NCBI RefSeq assembly: GCF_002078355.1
Contig: NZ_CP015363.1
Coordinates: 868,001-932,000, forward strand
Direction: 5' to 3'
Source of the DNA: Ferroplasma acidiphilum
Lineage (GTDB): Archaea; Thermoplasmatota; Thermoplasmata; Thermoplasmatales; Thermoplasmataceae
DNA length: 64,000 nt
The notes below the pieces were generated by a model. It saw only the letters and a list, made by a program, of their open reading frames with translations. It searched no databases and was not told where the DNA came from. The position numbers and the translations under genes were made by a program. Of this stretch, positions 27,931-37,492 are shown piece after piece. Within the stretch, counting starts at the first letter, position 1. Each line of letters opens with the position of its first letter.

Positions 27931-28818
27931 TCATCCATTGTTATTCATTATTCTCTTCCATTTTCTATTTCCCATGGCTATTAAAAAGTCCATGAGTATG
28001 ATATGTGATAAACCACAGATTCTCCTTATAAGATTAATAAGGATCCATAGATTATATACCAGTATAGAAAAGAAATATAAACAATACCTTATAACCATTC
28101 TATTTGAATGTGTTTTTTCCCTTATATCTATTTTCCTTGATTGGTAACCATTCTCTATGCCCCATCTTTTTCTATATAATTCTGCAAGTTCCATAACATT
28201 ATTTTCATTAACATTAATATTTGTATAAAAAGAGAAATCATGCTTTTTGTCTGAATAATATATAATATGGACAAAATTAGAATAAGTTTTGTTTAATGAC
28301 CCTATATTATCCCTTATTACAGTGAATAGAAATTCATTGCCATATATGTCTTTACAGTATTTCAGATCCATATTCTTAAACTTTTTAACCTTATTGTTAT
28401 CCTTTGTAGGTATAATATATTTCAATTTCATTGAATTTACTGTATTCATAACATTGGAATCTAAGTAGCCTCTATCCATTAATACTGTATTTATTTTAAT
28501 CCCAGGTGACAATGCATGCCCTATAAGCATTCTAACTTCCTTTGCATTGCCAATTCCATCCAGTGGATGCTTTATTATTCCTGATAATGCAAATCTGTTA
28601 TTGCCTACACAATCCAATGTTGCAAACCTGTATGCCATGTCTGTGCCTCTAAATTTATGGAATGGTGCATCTATTAAATATTTATTATCATTGCCTGTAT
28701 ATGGCTCATCATGCTCATCTATTGCTACATTAACAGGCTTATTGAATATATTTAATTCTATAGCCATTTTAACAGTATTGCCAATAAGCATTGTTAATAC
28801 TGAATATTTGTTCGCTTA
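27931..28818 (-). pseudogene. ISH3-like DDE transposase, C-terminal part
   Basis: About 290 codons. Catalytic Asp candidates are VNVAIDEHDEPY and NTVLMDRGYLDS, and the Glu block YRKRWGIENGYQSRK is the Y-x2-(R)W-x-IE pattern of ISH3/ISC-type archaeal transposases. In-frame codons (A-N-K-Y-S-V-L-T) continue upstream of the first ATG right to the border of the IS630 element. The N-terminal part lies beyond that element at 29998-30258. The gene is inactivated by the insertion. Confidence 0.8.
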
Positions 28819-29998
28819 ATTCATATACTATTATATCTCATCCATTTTATACTTCCATCTGAAGATTACCGGGGACCTGTTAATTTCTTCAAAGTACTTA
28901 TCAATCCTTTCCTTCAATTCATCAATGGTATTTACCCTGATCTCACGTAGCATGGTTCTGGCAAGCTTGCTGAACAGCATTTCAACAATGTTCAGCCATG
29001 AACCATGCTTAGGGGTAAAGACAAACTCAAACCTGTTCGGGACTGTTAATAAATATTCCCTTGTTTTATCTGATGTATGAACCTTCAGGTTATCCAGTAT
29101 TATCCTTATTTTTTTATTTTTTGTATATGATGAATCCAGTTTCTTAAGGAATGCTATGAAATCATCGCTGTTGTGTGTTCTGCTGACTATCTCGGTAACA
29201 ATGCCTGTATGCAGGTCTATCCCTGCTAAAAGCGATAGGGTGCCTAATCTCCTATACTCATAATCCCTTGTTACAGAAGGGTGTTTTCCGGGAACAGGAG
29301 GAAGCTCTTTAGATGTCAGGGATATTGCCTGTATTCCTGGTTTTTTGTCAAATGATAATGTTACTGTATCCCTTAGCTCGGGTATTATAACACCATTGTT
29401 TACCATATCAATTTCCTTATATACATGGAGCACAGTAGCCATCTTTTCCTCAAAATTATTGTCCCTCTTTTCCACATAGTACCTTACCTTATGTGGCTTT
29501 ATCTCTGCATTGTTTAATATTTCATATACAGTTGACCTGCTTATATTCTTAAGTGAAGGATTATTCTTCCTTATATAGTCTACCATTATCGTATATGACC
29601 ATAGCTCATCAGGATAACCATGATCTGATGGCTTTGTGCATGCAAGGTTAATGATCCATGCCTTATCATCATCTGTTATTATTCTGGGCTTTCCAGGCCT
29701 TGGAAGGTCATTCAATGCAGCATCCAGCCCAAATTCCCTTAACTTTGAAAGGCATTTCTTTACTGTATTTTTGTTAATATTGTTTCTTGCTGCAATTCTG
29801 TCATCGCTGTAATCCTCGAGGTAATCAAGTATAATTGATAATCTTATTACCTTTCTCTTCTCCTCCTTCATTGATGATTTAATTCTCCTGAGTTTATCAA
29901 GATCTTCATCTGAAACGTCAGGCTTCGGGTATTTTCTTTTAAAAACCATTTCTATCATAAATATAATACAAACAGATATATAAATATAGACTATTAAT
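28819..29998 (-). mobile_element. IS630-type insertion sequence inside the ISH3-like gene
   Basis: Proposed limits use the TA duplication typical of IS630/mariner elements: TA at 28817-28818 and TA at 29999-30000, flanked outside by TTCGCT and AGCGAA. With one TA removed the host becomes TTCGCTTAAGCGAA, a perfect palindrome, and the ISH3-like frame joins in phase, although with a TAA codon at the joint. Alternative limits that count TTCGCTTAATT as the terminal repeat (28811-30006) put the host frame out of phase. Confidence 0.7.
28831..29958 (-). CDS. IS630-family transposase
   Basis: 375 aa, apparently intact. The N-terminal winged HTH reads DDRIAARNNINKNTVKKCLSKL, followed by the linker LNDLPRPGKPRIITDDDKAWI common in this family. 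The catalytic blocks are ...TLSFDKKPG (first Asp), IILDNLKVHTSDKTREYL (second Asp) and PKHGSWLNIVEMLFSKLAR (Glu), i.e. the DDE_3 core. Members move by cut-and-paste into TA. Confidence 0.92.
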   Translation of the reverse strand: MIEMVFKRKYPKPDVSDEDLDKLRRIKSSMKEEKRKVIRLSIILDYLEDYSDDRIAARNNINKNTVKKCLSKLREFGLDAALNDLPRPGKPRIITDDDKAWIINLACTKPSDHGYPDELWSYTIMVDYIRKNNPSLKNISRSTVYEILNNAEIKPHKVRYYVEKRDNNFEEKMATVLHVYKEIDMVNNGVIIPELRDTVTLSFDKKPGIQAISLTSKELPPVPGKHPSVTRDYEYRRLGTLSLLAGIDLHTGIVTEIVSRTHNSDDFIAFLKKLDSSYTKNKKIRIILDNLKVHTSDKTREYLLTVPNRFEFVFTPKHGSWLNIVEMLFSKLARTMLREIRVNTIDELKERIDKYFEEINRSPVIFRWKYKMDEI

Positions 29999-30258
29999 TA
30001 AGCGAATGATAATCTAGCTTCATATAACCTTTTAAATAATGTGTCTCCTGATGGAGTATGTATGGTATTGTAATTCCTTACATATGTTTCTATATACATT
30101 TTATTTGCTATAGCATTCCTTATTGTATTTACAATATCTCCTGAACTGTATTTTGACTGTGCATGTATATTATTTGAAAAGATACTGGCCATCCGGGAAG
30201 AGTAAAACTTTTTAACCTTATTGGCATTTAAATCCGGAGGGATGATGTTGTTGATCAT
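29999..30258 (-). pseudogene. ISH3-like transposase, N-terminal part
   Basis: About 86 codons, MINNIIPPDLNANKVKKFYS to EARLSFA, ending at the IS630 border. The helical N-terminal region with SPSGDTLF-like text (TIHTPSGDTLFKRLYEARLS) is that of ISH3-type enzymes, which carry a conserved 'G.t...R...' element before the catalytic domain. It belongs with the C-terminal part at 27931-28818. Confidence 0.75.
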
Positions 30259-30422
30259 AATTCAAAATTATTCCCTCCAATTTTAATTTTGTCATAAACT
30301 TAATTTACCTTGTAATAGATAAAACTACATAGATTTACAAAGAAATTAAATTAAATGGTAAGACATGCGGAGAGACTGAGTTATTCATAATATTCATATA
30401 TTATAAACCGATATGCATTATA

Positions 30423-31244
30423 ATGGATTATGAATACAAAAAAAGGGAAGAAAAATATCTATCACTTGATGCAAAAGTAAATATATCTAAAGTTGTAATT
30501 GATGACGCTATGGATGACTTTATCCGTCCAGCAGTCTTATGGTCTGCTGGAAAAGATTCTACAGTTGTGCTGGATCTTGTAAAGACGGTAGCCAGAGATC
30601 GAAAAATGGCTATTCCACCGGCAATATTAATAGACCATGGCCAGCATTATGATGAAACCTACAAAATGGTTAAAGATATATCAAAAGAATGGGGCTTTAA
30701 GGTTATTTATGCCAGAAACGATAATTTTTTATCCAAAGTTGATAACAATAGAGTAAACGTTGATGACTTGAATGAAGATAACCATGAAGAATTAAGGAAA
30801 ATTAATTTTGATTTCAGCAAAAAATATATAGATTATGGTTTGGAAACACTGGAAGGGAACCACCTCCTCAAAACGGCTCCGTTTAACGATGTTATACGTA
30901 GGTACAGATTTGACAGCCTTTATACAGGGGTAAGGTGGGATGAAAATGAAGCCAGGTCAAATGAAGTTTTTATCTCTGAGAGAACTGACCCTGACCATGT
31001 GAGGGTGCAGCCTGTTATAACTTTCAGGGAGAAAGACATATGGAAATATATGTTTGATAATAAATTGCCAATACATCCATTATACTACAAGGGCTACAGG
31101 TCAATAGATGGCAAATATGATTCCACCAAAACCAGCGACAGTCCTGCATGGGAACAGGATCTGGAAAATACGGCTGAAAGGGCTGGAAGGGCACAGGACA
31201 AAGAAAATATGATGGATCAACTTAGAAAGTTCGGGTATATGTAA
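30423..31244 (+). CDS. CysD/PAPS-reductase family PP-loop protein
   Basis: 273 aa. The PP-loop nucleotide-binding motif is SAGKDST at residues 41-47. The C-terminal segment ERAGRAQDKENMMDQLRKFGYM closely follows the C-terminus of the ATP-sulfurylase small subunit CysD (..RAGR..D......KREGYF), more than that of PAPS reductases, and no C-terminal catalytic Cys of PAPS reductase is present. No CysN GTPase subunit is encoded nearby. It is followed with a 1-nt overlap (TAATG) by the sulfatase-family gene, so the two were co-transcribed. It is probably an adenylyl-transfer enzyme activating sulfate or a related oxyanion. A TATA-like CATATATTATAAA lies about 24 nt upstream. Confidence 0.72.
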   Translation: MDYEYKKREEKYLSLDAKVNISKVVIDDAMDDFIRPAVLWSAGKDSTVVLDLVKTVARDRKMAIPPAILIDHGQHYDETYKMVKDISKEWGFKVIYARNDNFLSKVDNNRVNVDDLNEDNHEELRKINFDFSKKYIDYGLETLEGNHLLKTAPFNDVIRRYRFDSLYTGVRWDENEARSNEVFISERTDPDHVRVQPVITFREKDIWKYMFDNKLPIHPLYYKGYRSIDGKYDSTKTSDSPAWEQDLENTAERAGRAQDKENMMDQLRKFGYM

Positions 31245-31708
31245 TGAAACCACATATAATAATAATTTTAATGGATACTTTGCGGAAAGATGCCTTTGAT
31301 AAATGGTTAAAGGAATACAATGGAAAATACAAATCAATAGTTGAAAATTCATTTATATTTGAGAATGCAAGGTCTCCCTCTTCGTGGACTTTGCCTTCAC
31401 ACATTTCTTTATTTACAGGTTTGTACCCATCCGAACATGGAATACATGAATTATATAATAAGTACAGGGTACTGGATGTTATAAAGATGTCCACAGAATA
31501 TAAGGGAAAGCTTTTAATGGATTTGGCTAAGGAAAATGGATATTATACATCTGGATTTTCATCAAATTCCATTCTTTCATATTCAGGTGTTCCTGACCAT
31601 TTTAACAATTTTGTCCATATTCAATCGAAATTCTTTGAGCCAACAGGAAAGTTTAATCTAAAAGCGTTTTTATCCAGAGAGGATATGGATAAATATTTAC
31701 AGATTAAA
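31244..31708 (+). pseudogene. Sulfatase/alkaline-phosphatase superfamily gene, 5' part
   Basis: 155 codons. The start MKPHIIIILMDTLRKDAF carries the metal-binding Asp11, and SPSSWTLPSHISLFTGLYPSEHG is the nucleophile region of the sulfatase superfamily, with Ser/Thr where classical sulfatases have the formylglycine Cys. The frame is cut at 31708 by element B. The other half is at 33235-34163. Joining them with one TTAAA copy gives an uninterrupted 462-aa protein. The presence of Ser/Thr rather than C-x-P-x-R suggests a phosphodiesterase or phosphotransferase (like LtaS or OpgB) as an alternative to a sulfatase. Confidence 0.85.
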
Positions 31709-33234
31709 CCTTAACTCTTCATTTTTTACGTAATATGTCCAGGTCTACCCCTAATTTTGATATGAGTTCCTTTGCCTTCTTCGGTATTTCGCTTACCATC
31801 TCAGTTTTCCCTGTACTGTATATTTTTATCCTGGAAAGAATGAGTAGAATATCCCTCACACTGTATTTTCCATCTATCGTGTTAAGTACCTGGAAATGCA
31901 GGTAAAGTGAGAGTAAATTCAAAAACATGTAGGATGAAAGCATGTGATCATCTCGGATATATGATCTATCTGCTTCAAGGTCATTCTTGTATACATTGAA
32001 AGCGTATTCAACATATTCACGTTCTTTGTACAATCTGTATATCCGTTCCGGTTCATCAATAATATCGGATAAAAGGTAAAGCTTTCCAAAATCACCGGAA
32101 TGATCGTAGTATGATGATTTTGACCTGATATTGTCATGGATTCTTATGAGGTAGTCCCTCTCCTCCTCTGATTTCAGGACAGGGTCTTCGAATACATATA
32201 CACCATTCTCAGGCTTCCAGTACTTCACAGGCTTTCCATTGTACATGAAAACATTAAGGAAATCACCGCTTTCCGGTATAATGGAAGAATTCCTCCTCAA
32301 TGGTATGATGTAGCTAAGATGCCTCCTCTTCAGCTTTTTAATATTGTCTGCGGAGAAGAAGCCCTTATCTGCTACTATAACGCATCTTTCCACGCCTGCT
32401 ATGTCTATTGTATTTGCCATAGCTGATACATCCCTTATTGAGCCTGGAAGTATCCTTATGAATGTGGGTACAGTCCTTGTTGATGAGAACAGCATCATTA
32501 CATTGATCTGTGGAAGGTGTATCTCCTTTGAATTATGGCCAGGCTCAAGGAATGATATGTTCTCTGACCTGGAGAATATTGCTGTTGAATCCATTAAAAC
32601 ATACTCGCCCTTTTCTGTGAGCTTTCTCATTACTGCTACCATGCCTTCCTGTGGCAGTGATGACAGCATTCCTGAAATGGACCCGGGAGACATGGATTCA
32701 TTATACATTCTTGAAAGGTATGTTTTCTCATATAGATACCTTAAGGACTTCATTGGTAGCGGCTGTATATCCCTGAGTATTACATATATTATTATCCTCT
32801 CATACATATATGGAAATACCTGCTTCAGTACCGGGAGTATTGTCTTCCCTGCTATTCCATACAACAATGCAATATTTCCATATTCATAGTCCCCACTTAT
32901 GCCTGAAACATCGCTTTTCTTTATTATTCCAGCAGGTGTTACAACCCCAAGGTATTTCCCTGTCACTTTCTTTGCCCTTTTTAGATCCTTATCATACCTG
33001 CTTGATGATTCATATGCATAATACCTGTCACCGAACCTCCTTATCTCTATCCCCTTCCCCTTATGTTTCAATACCCAATCTGGCATATTATTCATATAAC
33101 GTATATATACGTAATATGTATATAAATATTTCTCTAATCAAATGTGGTAATAAACCCGGTAAAACACTAACTTACTATTACATAGATGGAGAGAGAAAAT
33201 GTGACATATAACGTAAAAAACTAAGAGTTAAGGG
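31709..33234 (-). mobile_element. IS4/IS1634-type insertion sequence B
   Basis: 1526 bp. Ends: CCTTAACTCTT..TTTTTTACGT on the left and its imperfect inverse on the right (from the minus strand CCCTTAACTCTT..TTTTTTACGT). Flanked by a 5-bp direct duplication TTAAA at 31704-31708 and 33235-33239. It sits inside the sulfatase-family gene, whose two halves join in frame when the element and one TTAAA are removed, which confirms the limits. Confidence 0.92.
31719..33095 (-). CDS. IS4/IS1634-type transposase (element B)
   Basis: 458 aa. Catalytic blocks: VLMDSTAIFSRSENIS (Asp), CVIVADKGFFSADNIKKL (Asp) and YKEREYVEYAFNVYK, an exact Y-x2-R-x3-E-x6-K motif. The N-terminal RFGDRYYAYESSSRYDKDLKRAKKVTGKYLGVV is shared in pattern with elements A and C, so all three are one family but highly diverged. 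No lesion is visible; the enzyme may be functional. Confidence 0.92.
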   Translation of the reverse strand: MNNMPDWVLKHKGKGIEIRRFGDRYYAYESSSRYDKDLKRAKKVTGKYLGVVTPAGIIKKSDVSGISGDYEYGNIALLYGIAGKTILPVLKQVFPYMYERIIIYVILRDIQPLPMKSLRYLYEKTYLSRMYNESMSPGSISGMLSSLPQEGMVAVMRKLTEKGEYVLMDSTAIFSRSENISFLEPGHNSKEIHLPQINVMMLFSSTRTVPTFIRILPGSIRDVSAMANTIDIAGVERCVIVADKGFFSADNIKKLKRRHLSYIIPLRRNSSIIPESGDFLNVFMYNGKPVKYWKPENGVYVFEDPVLKSEEERDYLIRIHDNIRSKSSYYDHSGDFGKLYLLSDIIDEPERIYRLYKEREYVEYAFNVYKNDLEADRSYIRDDHMLSSYMFLNLLSLYLHFQVLNTIDGKYSVRDILLILSRIKIYSTGKTEMVSEIPKKAKELISKLGVDLDILRKK

Positions 33235-34163
33235 TTAAATCAAAAGTAAAGGCGGCACAATTTCTCATCAAAAAACACCCTTTAAAAGCGGCTGTATACA
33301 TTTCCATGATACTGTTCAGGCACGGCGATCCAACATATAAAGGTTATAAAGAGATCCTGAAGAGCTTTGCAGATTCAACACATTTTATCTCTCCACAGTT
33401 TTTTTTCTTCAACTTTATGGAAATGCATGACCCATATATTAAGCATGTTGGTGATGTAAATACAAAAATCGAATACGCATTTGGCTATAAAAAATTAAAC
33501 AATAGAACATTAAATAAAATGAAAGAGATATATTTTACCCAGGCAGGTAAAATAACATCCATATTTGATGCAATAATATCAAAATTAATTGATGAAAAAC
33601 AGCTGGATAATTCAATTGTTATAATAACATCAGATCATGGGCAGGGTTTTAACGAAAAGGGATATGTAGGACATGGAATATATAATTATGACGAAATATC
33701 AAGAATACCTCTATTTATACATATCCCTTCAAGTCTAATAAAAGTAAACCAATATGATAAATATACAAACACAGGTTTGGTAAATTTATTTGATTTTATA
33801 AAAGATATAATAGCAAATGAGAATGTTTCACTAAGGAAGTTAAAATCTGAGATAGTGTTATGCGAATCATATGGTATTCAGGGTGATATACATCTATCCC
33901 CAAAGTATGAGAATAGACCGGATTTTAATAAAATTAAAAAAAAGATAGATATTCCACGCAAAACTCTGTTTAAAGGCAATATAAAATTAACTTTAAATGC
34001 AGATGGAACTGTGGAAGAATTCAACGGAAATAGATATGATTACAGAGAATTGACAGATTATTTATCAATTTTTAATGTGGATAAATACTTCAAAATCCCT
34101 GAAAATGAAGAGACAAGCCAGAAATATAATAATAAAAATATTAATGGAATGAAATATTTATAA
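33235..34163 (+). pseudogene. Sulfatase/alkaline-phosphatase superfamily gene, 3' part
   Basis: Codons from TCA 33240 read S-K-V-K-A-A-Q-F-L-I-K-K before the first ATG at 33306, in phase with the 5' part. The metal-site block IVIITSDHGQGFNEKGYVGHG (Asp-His and a second His) is intact, so the ancestral enzyme had a full active site. The tail after residue 400 (reconstructed numbering) is specific and unassigned. A shortened protein from ATG 33306 would lack the nucleophile and one metal ligand and would be inactive. Confidence 0.85.
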
Positions 34164-34443
34164 GCTAAATATAAAACAGGATACAACCCTATAAGATTAT
34201 TGCGTTAATGTTCTGCTTTTCCCATTCTATAGCAATTTTCCATAGTAACGGGTGTACATCCATAGCATATATCAATCAATCAATTTTTTCTGTATTTTAT
34301 TAAATTCATATTCATTTTCATTAATTTCATTGGTATATTCTACATTGATAGTCTACATTATTTTCTGTAAATTGTAAATAACCTTACTGTCTGTTAATTT
34401 CCCCCATAAATGCTATATGAGAAATAACCTATACTAAAAATCA
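34164..34443. other. Intergenic DNA before the IS110 element
   Basis: AT-rich, no gene or clear structure seen. It probably includes the left border of the IS110 element, which cannot be fixed because these elements lack inverted repeats. Confidence 0.4.
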
Positions 34444-34580
34444 ATCTGGATTTATCCAGATGTATAGGGAGGGGGAGTTAATAATAACTGTACTTACGTA
34501 CTGTTCTGTGAATCTCCCCTGATTCATCATTGCTAATAAGCATTCTCTTTCCAATGGGAAAGTAATAGGTGTATGCTTAA
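34444..34580 (+). ncRNA. Candidate IS110 bridge-RNA region
   Basis: This stretch lies directly upstream of the IS110 recombinase start, where IS110-group elements encode their bridge RNA. Visible stems: ATCTGGAT-TT-ATCCAGAT (34444-34461); GGGGAG (34472-34477) with CTCCCC (34514-34519), enclosing small hairpins; CTTTCC (34547-34552) with GGAAAG (34557-34562). This hairpin plus two loop-bearing stems is the general layout of such RNAs. The recombinase downstream is truncated, so the RNA, if made, would be an orphan. Structure is read by eye only. Confidence 0.4.
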
Positions 34581-34623
34581 TGAATCTTTAATCCCTGTAT
34601 ATGTATGGGTGGAGGAAATATAA

Positions 34624-35322
34624 ATGTTGTCCGTAGGTATAGATACGCATGAAAGAATACATTATGCAGAAATACAGGATGAAAAAGAAAACAGGCTATG
34701 GCATGGTAAAATAAGGAATATAAAAGAAGATTTTGAATTTCTAATAGATAAAATAAAGAAAATAGAGAATAATAATAATGGTAAGGTTCAATTTATATTT
34801 ATGAACCCCACAGGGAATTACCATATTCCATTGAAATATTTCTTAGAGAATAATAATTTTACTGTATATATGGTAGATGCAAGGAAAACATTGCATTTAA
34901 GAAATATGATGAACCTTAATACTATTAAATCTGACAGTGAAGATGCACATGTATTAGCAGCAACACCATGGCATGATCCAAGATACAGGGAATATACAGG
35001 CCATAACAGATCTTCATTGTCCAGTATTTCAAGGGAAAGGAATGTTGTTGTTAAAAGTATTACTGCAATTAAAAATTATATACATAGTGACCTCGCAGCT
35101 GTATTCCCTGAATTTACAGATTTGTACAGTATTGATTCTTCAACAGGATTAGCAATACTATATGAATATGCAACACCGTATAATATTGTAAATGCTGGTA
35201 TTGACAATATTATAAAATTAATAAAAAAAGCCAGTAAAGGCCATTATAATATGGAAGATATCAATAAACTAATGGAAATATCTGAAAACAGCATAGGAAT
35301 ACCTGATGAAGATGATGCATGA
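34624..35322 (+). pseudogene. IS110-family recombinase, truncated
   Basis: 232 codons of about 400. It starts MLSVGIDTHERIHYAEIQDE with the first RuvC-like Asp in GIDTH; the DEDD core continues with KSDSEDAHVLA. The usual Glu of the 'EPTG.Y' block is Asn here (MNPTGNYHIPLKYFL). The C-terminal Ser-containing Transposase_20 domain is missing because an IS3 element begins at about 35325. It is therefore inactive. Confidence 0.85.
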
Positions 35323-35350
35323 TCTGTTCCCCCAAAATTTGGACAGTTTT

Positions 35351-36288
35351 TTAGTGTAATATTGAGACACTTTCATTCCTCCTGCTTATATTAATTTTCC
35401 TGTTTTTCAATCCCCTTTCTTTCTTTTTCTTTCTCTCTTCCAGAAACTTATTCCTGAATTCCTCACTGCTGTTCCATTGCTTTTCAAATTCTACAGGTGT
35501 TAAATAGCCTATAGAAGAATGTGGCCTGTAATTATTGTAATCATTGAATGCGTATTCTATTAATTCCTTAGCATCTTCATAGCTTTCAAGGTCATTCTCC
35601 ATATATAATCAGTTTTCAATGAATTGTGGAATGATTTGATATCCCCATTGTCCTCAGGTGTCTGCTTTTTAATGTATTCACGTTTAATATTCAGTAACCT
35701 TACAGTATCTTTAAAGCTTTTAGCTATATACTGTGTTCCATTGTCTGTCCTCAGTACCAGATTGCTAAGATTGGAATTACTGTACCTTATTGCATATGCC
35801 TCTTCTATTGGCCTTATACAGTCATTAGCTGTGCATGTCCTTGAGAAATTATATGAGATCCATCTTTTGGAGAAGCAATCCTTTACAACCATTAAATAGT
35901 ACATCCCATTATATGTGCTTACATAGTGTATATCTGTTTCCCATAGCTGGTTTAGAGCTGAAGGCTTTGTTAAATTCCTTTTGTTTGTCCTGTTCTTATG
36001 CTTTGCATATGGTAATTGTAAATTCCTAGATTTTATAATTCTCCTTACTGTTTTTATGTTTATATTTATTCCTTCATTCCTTAATACAGCCCATATTCTC
36101 CTGTGCCCGTATGTCACCCTATTTCCTGATATATCCAGTACCTTATTTATTGTATTTTCAGGTATCCTGGATTTCCTATGCTTTGCTGTAATTTTCCTGT
36201 TATAGTAGATGTATGATCTCTGTATTTTAGCAATTTTAGAGAGCCTTGATACTGATAGCTTATTCCTAAGGTTATTTACTGCTTCCAT
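35351..36288 (-). pseudogene. IS3-family transposase OrfB with a 1-nt frameshift
   Basis: The RNase-H-like integrase core is legible: HTH_21 and rve domains with QLWETDIHYV (Asp), LRTDNGTQYIAKSF (Asp) and TPEDNGDIKSFH (Glu). The first frame runs from 36288 to 35560 and the rest (ENDLESYEDAKELIEYAFNDYNNYRPHSSIGYLTP) continues in another frame to 35351. The break is near 35600, where ATATATGGAGAATGACC probably lost one G after TGG. The C-terminal YNNYRPHSSIGYLTP block is normally required, so the enzyme is inactive as written unless the shift is a sequencing error. Confidence 0.82.
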
Positions 36289-36557
36289 TATCTCTTCCCT
36301 CTGTAATTTTTTTTTAATTCGTCTATAACTAAAGCCTGGTCACCTACCAGCCTCTTTAATTTCTCAATCTCCTTCTCATACCCGTTATTTCCTCCAGAAC
36401 CATAGAATCCCTGTTTTCCCGATTCTATAAATTTATCCCTCCATTTATAGAAGCTGGCTATAGATACTCCATGCCTCCTGCATAGCTCTGCTATATTATT
36501 TGATGTAAATGATTCCATTACTATTGCTACCTTTTCATCTGCTGTAAATTTCTCCAT
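36288..36557 (-). CDS. IS3-family OrfA (HTH_Tnp_1)
   Basis: 89 aa. It opens MEKFTADEKVAIVMESFTSN and continues IAELCRRHGVSIASFYKWRDKFI, a helix-turn-helix that binds the IS ends, followed by a leucine-zipper-like helix (YEKEIEKLKRLVGDQALVIDELKK). It abuts orfB, and a programmed -1 shift between the two is usual in IS3 elements; a run of T (A on the minus strand) near 36310 could be the slippery site. Confidence 0.88.
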   Translation of the reverse strand: MEKFTADEKVAIVMESFTSNNIAELCRRHGVSIASFYKWRDKFIESGKQGFYGSGGNNGYEKEIEKLKRLVGDQALVIDELKKNYRGKR

Positions 36558-36645
36558 TATATCACCTCATTATATTCCAATTTATATTTATCAATTTCTA
36601 TATATTCCGCTTGATAACTGTCCAAATAATAAAGGGTACGCACCA

Positions 36646-36795
36646 TCTATATTCTCAAGAGCCGATATGTTTATATCTGTATTTTCCATATTTTATTACC
36701 TCCCTGATCAAAAGAGGTATCCTTCTCTGTTATTTAATGATTAAATTCATTGATAACAGAGGGGTTTATATTTACACATAATTACATGCACAACC
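36646..36795 (-). mobile_element. IS256-type element, left-end fragment
   Basis: Minus-strand copy of the left end of the complete element at 41126: terminus GGTTGTG.. at 36795, the ribosome-binding region AGGGAGGTAATAAAATATGG, and the first codons MENTDINISALENIDG. The similarity then stops at the IS3 border. The rest of this copy is gone. Confidence 0.85.
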
Positions 36796-37492
36796 TTATT
36801 AACTGCTTATTCAGTAATTCCAGTGTTTCAATGTTTATATCTATGTCGTATTTTACTGCATTATTTGTATTGCTGTTTATTAAGATATTTCTTATTTCAC
36901 TGTGTTTACTATTACTGATATATTTTATTTTATAATTGTTTTCAATGATTTTTTCTATATTATTTATTATACCAATAAAATACTTAGAATCTGTATTTAC
37001 TATATCAGTTAATCCGGGGTATAATAAATCTAAATCCCTTATTAGCTGGTTCTTTATCATTGCTATTTTCCTGTTTATTCTTACATATGTGTATACCTAT
37101 TCCTTAAGATTTGTGTAAGTATTTTCAGTATTTTTTTCCATAGTAATTATATTGTTTTTACGTATTATAATATATTTTGCTATTGCTTCTGCATCTATCT
37201 TGTCTGTCTTATTCTTCCTTATCCTTGAACTCTTCAACAGCTTTGTTTCCATTGGATTCAATAGTATTATATTGCAATTATTGTTTATTAGATACGTATA
37301 CAGGTTAACATGGTATATCCCTGTGGATTCTATACCTATTTTTATATTTTTATATTTCTTTATTATTCTTAGAAATTCACTGAAACCATTGTTGTTATTT
37401 ATTAATATTCCCCTTTTTATTACACTCAATTCACTATCTATAATGCAGTAATCAAACTTTTTCTTGGCCAGAGCTATTCCAACATATATCAT
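36796..37492 (-). pseudogene. IS110-family recombinase, degenerate second copy
   Basis: Starts at ATG 37490-37492 as MIYVGIALAKKKFDYCIIDS. The catalytic Asp of the GID block is Ala (VGIALAKK), while IGIESTGIYHVNLYTYL and KTDKIDAEAIAKY keep Glu and Asp. The first frame ends at 37097 (TNLKE), and the next part (MIKNQLIRDLDLLYPGLTDI...) is in another frame down to 36796, where an IS256 terminus begins. It is inactive by frameshift, truncation and loss of a catalytic residue. Confidence 0.8.

Larger units (their letters stand above)
35325..36641 (-). mobile_element. IS3-family insertion sequence, frameshifted
   Basis: Ends read CCCAAAATTTGGACAGTT on the left and, from the opposite strand, CCCTTTATTATTTGGACAGTT on the right. 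It contains orfA and orfB on the minus strand. It lies between a truncated IS110 recombinase and a truncated IS256 end, so it landed in older IS DNA. I find no convincing target duplication. Confidence 0.75.

Noticed and set aside
30423-31244. Plain PAPS reductase
   Set aside because: The PP-loop fits, but the C-terminal tail matches CysD better and the catalytic C-terminal Cys of PAPS reductase is missing.
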